A stretch of 64,000 bases of DNA, taken from contig NW_024589890.1 of NCBI RefSeq assembly GCF_018446385.1, positions 62,001 to 126,000 on the forward strand, in the 5' to 3' direction. Numbering within the stretch: the first letter of the stretch is position 1; every line of letters starts with the position of its first letter. The translations under genes and the position numbers were made by a program. The notes beneath the pieces are model-generated. The model was not told the DNA's origin, did not search any database, and saw only the letters and a program-made list of their open reading frames with translations. This DNA comes from Zingiber officinale (taxonomy: Eukaryota > Streptophyta > Magnoliopsida > Zingiberales > Zingiberaceae). Shown one piece after another: positions 58,792 to 64,000 of the stretch.

Positions 58792-61700
58792 TGCCTCCTA
58801 CAGATGTTCTCCGCGCAAAGGCGTCACCTTTATTTAAATTTCCTTATCTACACTGTAAGGAGCAGAATCTCTTCTTACTCTACCTCGATTGCCCGGTAAC
58901 TTTCTTTTAGACGGCACTAGTGTCTCCCTCCCTTCGCTTGCCTGCTCTGTACCATCATCTTCACCGAGAAAGAGAGGCAAAGGGAGGATCTTGGAGACTG
59001 CGGAGTAAAAGCAAGCATTGCTACTGAAATTTAATACCAGCGAGTGAAGCGAGGGCTAAGATTGGTGCTCGAATGGTGGGGTCTTTTCCTTCGACGCAGC
59101 AGGTAGCCGTGCGCAGTCTTTCGCCACGCACTTTTACCGGGCTCTGCAATTCTAAACCCGCCTCCACAGAGTAAAGAGGAAGCAAAAGACAAAAGAGCTT
59201 GTTCTTTGCTCTGGTGATGTTTAGTTACTACTGTGATTCCAAGAATATTTTCAAAACTAGTACAAAATTCGAAACATTGAGATGAAAAAAATTGAAAATT
59301 ATAACAAAAACACAACTATTGCCTTGGTTTCCAATATGCTTGTGGAAGAAATTGAGCATGATAAGTTTTGTATGATCAAACAGTGTTCTAAATAAATTGA
59401 GCATGGAAGAAATTTTTGGCAGTTTGATTGTATTTAGGGCCTACACTTTTGACAAAGAGCGAGCCTATTAGTGTAACAAGAGTTTGTTTAAGCAAAGAAA
59501 GTTGTTATGGTCCCTGAGTCCATAAATGTATTGAAAAAGACATTGCACCAACTATATAAAACAACCAAGCTTATCATGTTGCATATTCTTTTCAATGTTG
59601 TGGAATAAAAAAACAACAAAAACTTTAAATTAAGACTACTTTGACATTGCTTCTCGTATTTGAACTCCCCAACCCAAATGCCACTGATTCTCTATTTGAT
59701 TTCCGATTTTTTTTCTCTACTACTTGTGAAGATAAAGTTGGAGTTGAGTGTGTTGGTTGGTATAGACATTTTGTGACGCATATAATGAAACAATAATCAG
59801 TTCTGTTTAAGAGACAATGATATCTTAGGAGTTAGGACCAGACCTTGTCATTCATAAATAATAAAATGGAAAGCTAGTTAACTGAACTTGATTGGGTGCA
59901 TAACTTAGTCTTTTAAGAACTTCCCCGGGGGCACCATTCGATATTTTACTTTCTAAATCATCAGTTAAGAAAGAATTCTAGCATCATCAAAGTTTGCTAT
60001 GATCATTAGATGGTCACCACGGTACCTAAATCCTTATCAACCATGTTTGATAGATATATGAACCAAGCAAACATCGAAAGGTCGGTGTACAGACTCCAAT
60101 TGGATGTAGTTTCACATCTTCGGTTCTTTCTTCTCCTTTTTCGTCAAACTATTTCACAACAACTCTCTTATGCTTTTTCTTTCGCTTTGTTGTTGGGTCC
60201 TTGATGTCTGGAAGTAGGGTAGGTGGCCATTGATTACAGGTCCCTCCCTTACAGAAGGGATTCCCTAAAGCTGGGTTCTCCTGCCTTGTTCATTGTTAAG
60301 CAATTGACTATCCACCTAACTTTGTATCTGTAAAACATTTCACACTGATGTAATTCAAGGTTTTCTTTACAAGTAGATGCTTAAAAACTGCAGAACAATG
60401 ACAAATGATGTTTGTCATTGCTTACACAGTTGGAGTATTTTATTCGAATATTGATGTGTTTGGGCAAAATGAAGATGGTTTTCTTCTGAATAAGAAAGCA
60501 TTGGGTTGTCTCAGATTACTAAGCTCCATTGCTTACCTCTGTCTTATTCTCTACCATAAATTTTGTTCACTCAACTTAACTTTTGTATGTTTTATTTTGG
60601 ATGAAATATGAGAAACAAAATCAGAATTAAAGAACAATTAGTAGTGAATTGATCCTAGGAATCAGGGGTCTCCAGCTTGAATCATTACCTAAGTTCCATC
60701 TAAACACATAGATTATGTCTCTGTGCCATCCTTTTCATTTGTTAGCAGTGTGTTCTTATGAACATGAAGAGAGTCTCAAAGAGTGGACTCAATTGGAAAC
60801 ATGAGTCAGCATATCTATTCAGTTTAGATAAGAAGAAAGAGTTGATAAAAATATGAACTACTACTGAATGAGGTCATCAGTGGCAATATCATCTAATTAT
60901 AGTGAAACTAAGCTTAAACAATCACAACTTAATTCTTGCTGAACACTGACTCTTATCATTTAAAGCATGAGCAGGATCCAGGAGATGCCTTTAGATATAA
61001 TCCCTTACAAAGCATAAAGCCGCAACGAAAACCTTGTCCACAAAGTCATCATATTCTTCAACTGCTCAATAACTTTTCCTCTTGAAATACATCCAAAGAA
61101 AGGAATTGAAAATGACATACAAAGAATGCATTTTATACATGCAAGCTAAGCATCTCCAAGCATATCTACATATCTCCGATTCGGTGCCATTGTATCTTCC
61201 AAGCAACAATTGATGCCAAATATCTTAATGCAAGATGGGGCACCCCAATTTAGTCCTAGGTGGCAAATTAGGATTTCATTGTGTGATGGTAAGTTATTGT
61301 TAACTTACATTCATTTCTTGATCGAAGGCAGGATACTGAACATCCATGCAAATGGATCATAAAAAAAACTGATTTTAGTTGGATATCCATCCAATCGAAT
61401 CAACTGATTAAATGAGGTTCAGTAGTCCATTAATGGAGTTCAACCATCCACATGACTTGTGCTGATTCCAGCTGCACCATGTTCTAAATGATACTCAATT
61501 ATAGCCACTAATGTCTATCGAAAAGTAGTTGGTAAGCTTTTATCAACACAAACACATCTACTTGCTTCTTAAGAAAATGATTGGAGCACAAGTTGTGGAT
61601 GGTCTTGCGGTGATTGAAACTACATGACGCTTAGCAGGATAGATACAAGAAGTAGAATTTAAGTTCCAATTGGGTGGATTCTTTCCTTATCCCTTGCGAA

Positions 61701-62160
61701 CTCGCAATTCAAATCTCATCCTGCAAGAAACTATATAGTGTCTCTGATACTTTAGAACAGTGATCCCCTTCTCGATCAACATATCTAGCTTATGCGGCTT
61801 GGCTCCAACTCTGTTACTCGCGTGTTATAATGGACATGATCCACACACAACCTGCAATTCACAATCGCCAAGTTCCAATAGTCCTAAAATTAGGATTTTA
61901 GATAACAATTTCTTATGATTTATTATTCTCATGATAGTATAATAAGCGCAAACCTTAAATCAATCACAAAGACTATTGCAAGTCTTGGTGGGAAATAAGA
62001 AAATTATTCAAAATAAACCCTTTTAATAAGAAGAACTAATGATTGTACGGCAACCACAAAGATTTATATTAACTCTTAACTTAAAGGAAAAAATAAGGAT
62101 AATTATTCAAAAGAAAATGCCACATTTTAGGAGATATTCACTTGGATATAGGCCTTGAAA
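58792..62160. other. Spacer between the divergent beta-galactosidase and NAP1 genes
   Basis: 3.4 kb. The first 300-500 bases upstream of 58791 are probably beta-galactosidase promoter and 5' UTR. The rest has only short chance frames and no repeat I can name. Confidence 0.45.
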
Positions 62161-62167
62161 ATTGAAC

Positions 62168-62211
62168 GGGCCGATTAAATTGGGCCGAAAGGATCCGAAT
62201 TCAATCGGCCC
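62168..62211 (+). promoter_or_regulatory. GGGCC-type inverted cluster in the NAP1 promoter
   Basis: GGGCCGATT (62168-62176) and AATCGGCCC (62203-62211) form an inverted pair around a central TGGGCC (62181-62186). Telo-box-like CCCTAAA (about 62225) and TAGGGTTTT (62452-62460) lie downstream. Site II plus telo-box is the classic plant arrangement for growth and histone-handling genes. Confidence 0.5.
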
Positions 62212-62382
62212 GTCAACGACAGAGCCCTAAAACTTACCAATTTCGCAGTTTAGATTTATGGGATATCTGGACAACGCACACCCGAGTTGCAAACAAATGT
62301 TTATCCAATAGAAGTACGGGTAACCAAGTGGGTGTTAGTTGCTGGTCAACATCATTAATCTTTGCCTTCTGCGGTTGCCGGG

Positions 62383-62388
62383 TATAAA
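62383..62388 (+). promoter_or_regulatory. TATA box of NAP1
   Basis: GGGTATAAAGATCC, 127-132 bases before the ATG at 62515; start site expected near 62415. Confidence 0.5.
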
Positions 62389-62514
62389 GATCCACCGCAT
62401 CCCTCGGTTTCAAGCCTCTCAATTGCAATTTGCCACTCGTAACCCCGCGCCTAGGGTTTTCTCTTTGAAGCTTCTCATCTCGAGACAGGGGCAGCGGCGG
62501 CGGCGAGAGCGAAG

Positions 62515-62892
62515 ATGAGCAACGCAAAGCAGCAAGACGGCCTTAATCTCGCCGATCTGGGCGCCGGTCTCCATCTTTCTAGATCATATTTTCTTCACTC
62601 GTCCTGTTTCTCCCCGTTCTTGTTTGGTTCTGATGTTGGATTTGCTTGTTTTTGCAGCTTTGAGTGCGGAGGATAGAGCTGGTCTAGTCAATGCTCTAAA
62701 GGTGCTTTTTTGGGATGAACCGTGTTTGGGTTTTGGACGATTTGGAGGAGAATACATGGATAGATGTTTGTTAATGGTTCTTTTTTTGAGATGCAGGACA
62801 AGCTCCAGAGTCTGGCAGGGAAACATACTGATATCTTGGAGACGCTCAGCCCCGCGGTTAAGAAACGTGTCGAGTTTTTGAGGGAGATTCAG
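62515..62892 (+). CDS. NAP1: Nucleosome assembly protein 1 (NAP1), N-terminal exons
   Basis: Three exons are in the window: 62515-62566, 62658-62701, 62797-62892, giving 64 residues. They read [17 protein letters not shown], then [14 protein letters not shown], then [20 protein letters not shown] and [12 protein letters not shown]. This is the N-terminus of plant NAP1, an H2A-H2B chaperone that shuttles between cytoplasm and nucleus. The coiled dimerisation helix begins at the end of this fragment. The next exon, expected to start GQHDE/HDE-like, is not found before 64000, so the intron is over 1.1 kb and the gene runs off the window. Confidence 0.92.
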
Positions 62893-64000
62893 GTTCTCTT
62901 TTTCACTAAACTCGACTTTTTTCCCACGTCTGTTAATGTATTTGGATGGTCTTTTTATTTTGGCTGTTTTGTGGTGTTGTTATTGAGGATACTAGCAGTT
63001 ATCTTGTCCCTCTCTATTTAAGTCCTGGTATGATATATGACATCAAGTAGGTTTATTTAGATTTCTATTTCTGAAAAAAGAGTCCAAATATAACGACAAG
63101 AATGACATCATTGCTCTTGTTTATTTGTTTTATTCTTCAGCTTCAGATAGTTGGAGTTGTGTCTCTGAAAATAGTCTGTTCAAAATCATTTTCCTTTTAA
63201 GTCCTTATTTGTTTGGTAGATTGTTGAATACTGCACAAATTTGATTGCTTTACCTCCAGTTGTTACCTACCAACTTGACTTGACCATTTAACACTGGAAG
63301 GACTATAACGGTGCTCAAATGATGCTTGCTCTGTTATTTTCTTAAAATGTTGTAGAATAAATATTAAAAAGTGTATGACAGTGGTAAGCTGTTGGGTCCC
63401 TGATAGTTTCATGTATGCTATGCTTTTTCAAAGATGCATCTTTGGTCCTCTTAACATATTGTTTGAATGAAAATACGCAAATATCATAATCAAATAGTTT
63501 GTTAATCATACATGTATCTAATATAACTCCACAGAATGGTGGATAATGCAATGATTCAAAATTATAACACTACCATTTATTGAAATTGTACTCCTATGCA
63601 ACAGTTTTTGCTACCAGTTTTCTCAGATTATTGATCATACAAGTATTATGTAATATGAAAATGCATAAGTGCTATGCAACCGACACACTATATGAACCAC
63701 ATAATGTGGGCTTTGAATGTGCAAATTTTCTTGAAAATTTCTGCCAATGATGGTGTGCTAGGACATTGGTTTTGCTCATTAGATTTAGTTGCAGTTTTTG
63801 TGTCGTTGTGAAGAGATAGGTGTGTACTAGAAGGCATACATCATTTGGTTAAGGGAACAAAGAGTGTGAATGGTGCTGGCTATTGATTCTTTGTTTCATT
63901 CAGAAACCATAGCCCTTTCCTACATCATGCCTCAAGGCCTGCAACTTGGAAGTTCTCAATGAACTGGAACTAAAATAGGCCTCTCAAACAACAAAGATTG
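62893..64000. other. NAP1 intron 3 (incomplete)
   Basis: Begins at the GT after CAG at 62892. T-rich, no coding exon or repeat recognised to the window end. Confidence 0.6.

Noticed and set aside
59031-59315. 94-codon minus-strand frame upstream of the beta-galactosidase
   Set aside because: No family match; lies in the promoter/5' region and is not supported by splice sites.

Overview
This is a nuclear genome window from a flowering plant, most likely a monocot. The genes are plant-specific, have many GT-AG introns, and start in GC-rich first exons set among AT-rich introns and spacers. Short transposons, SINE-like repeats and LTR-element relics fill the gaps. A Zingiberales relative (ginger or banana order) is my best guess; that is inference from overall texture, not proof.

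Layout, left to right. (1) 1-230: last exon of an ALP1/HARBI1-like gene. (2) 1085-1698: promoter, 5' UTR and N-terminal coding part of a SUVH-type histone H3K9 methyltransferase gene whose SRA and SET domains are absent. (3) 1802-4100: a 243-bp tandem duplication, a Ty1/copia relic and a cluster of tRNA-derived SINEs. (4) 5193-5440: a MIR156 gene with its own TATA box. (5) 6945-8999: two Tourist-like elements flanked by TAA. (6) 9543-34638: a 25-kb, 22-exon gene for a 1,431-residue glycine-rich, multi-pass membrane protein of the Arabidopsis At5g11700/At4g32920 family; its introns hold SINEs, TIR elements, an RTE LINE and a TRIM-like relic. (7) 34639-39235: AT-rich spacer with SINE pieces, MITEs and a probable solo LTR. 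(8) 39640-41172: a five-exon GDSL esterase/lipase. (9) 42035-46804: a four-exon CHUP1-like/AR791-type membrane-anchored coiled-coil protein with a Ty1/copia relic in its last intron. (10) 48343-54040: a recently inserted, gag-only LTR retrotransposon with a perfect 5-bp target duplication and two LTRs that share both ends but not the middle of U3. (11) 54216-58791, minus strand: an 18-exon GH35 beta-galactosidase. (12) 62515 to beyond the end: the first three exons of NAP1, a nucleosome assembly protein.

The genes are ordinary unlinked plant genes, with no operon-like logic. Gene models were built by eye from splice sites and reading-frame continuity. The four complete models all sum to a multiple of three with one terminal stop. 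Some themes connect the window: MIR156 is a developmental timer, the beta-galactosidase and the GDSL protein are secreted, and the CHUP1-like protein links membranes to actin.

The least expected structure is the gag-only element. It carries a recurrent 20-bp GATC-GGTC palindrome in both LTRs and in its 3' non-coding part, a tandem 30-bp repeat array in one LTR only, and three polypurine-tract-like sites.
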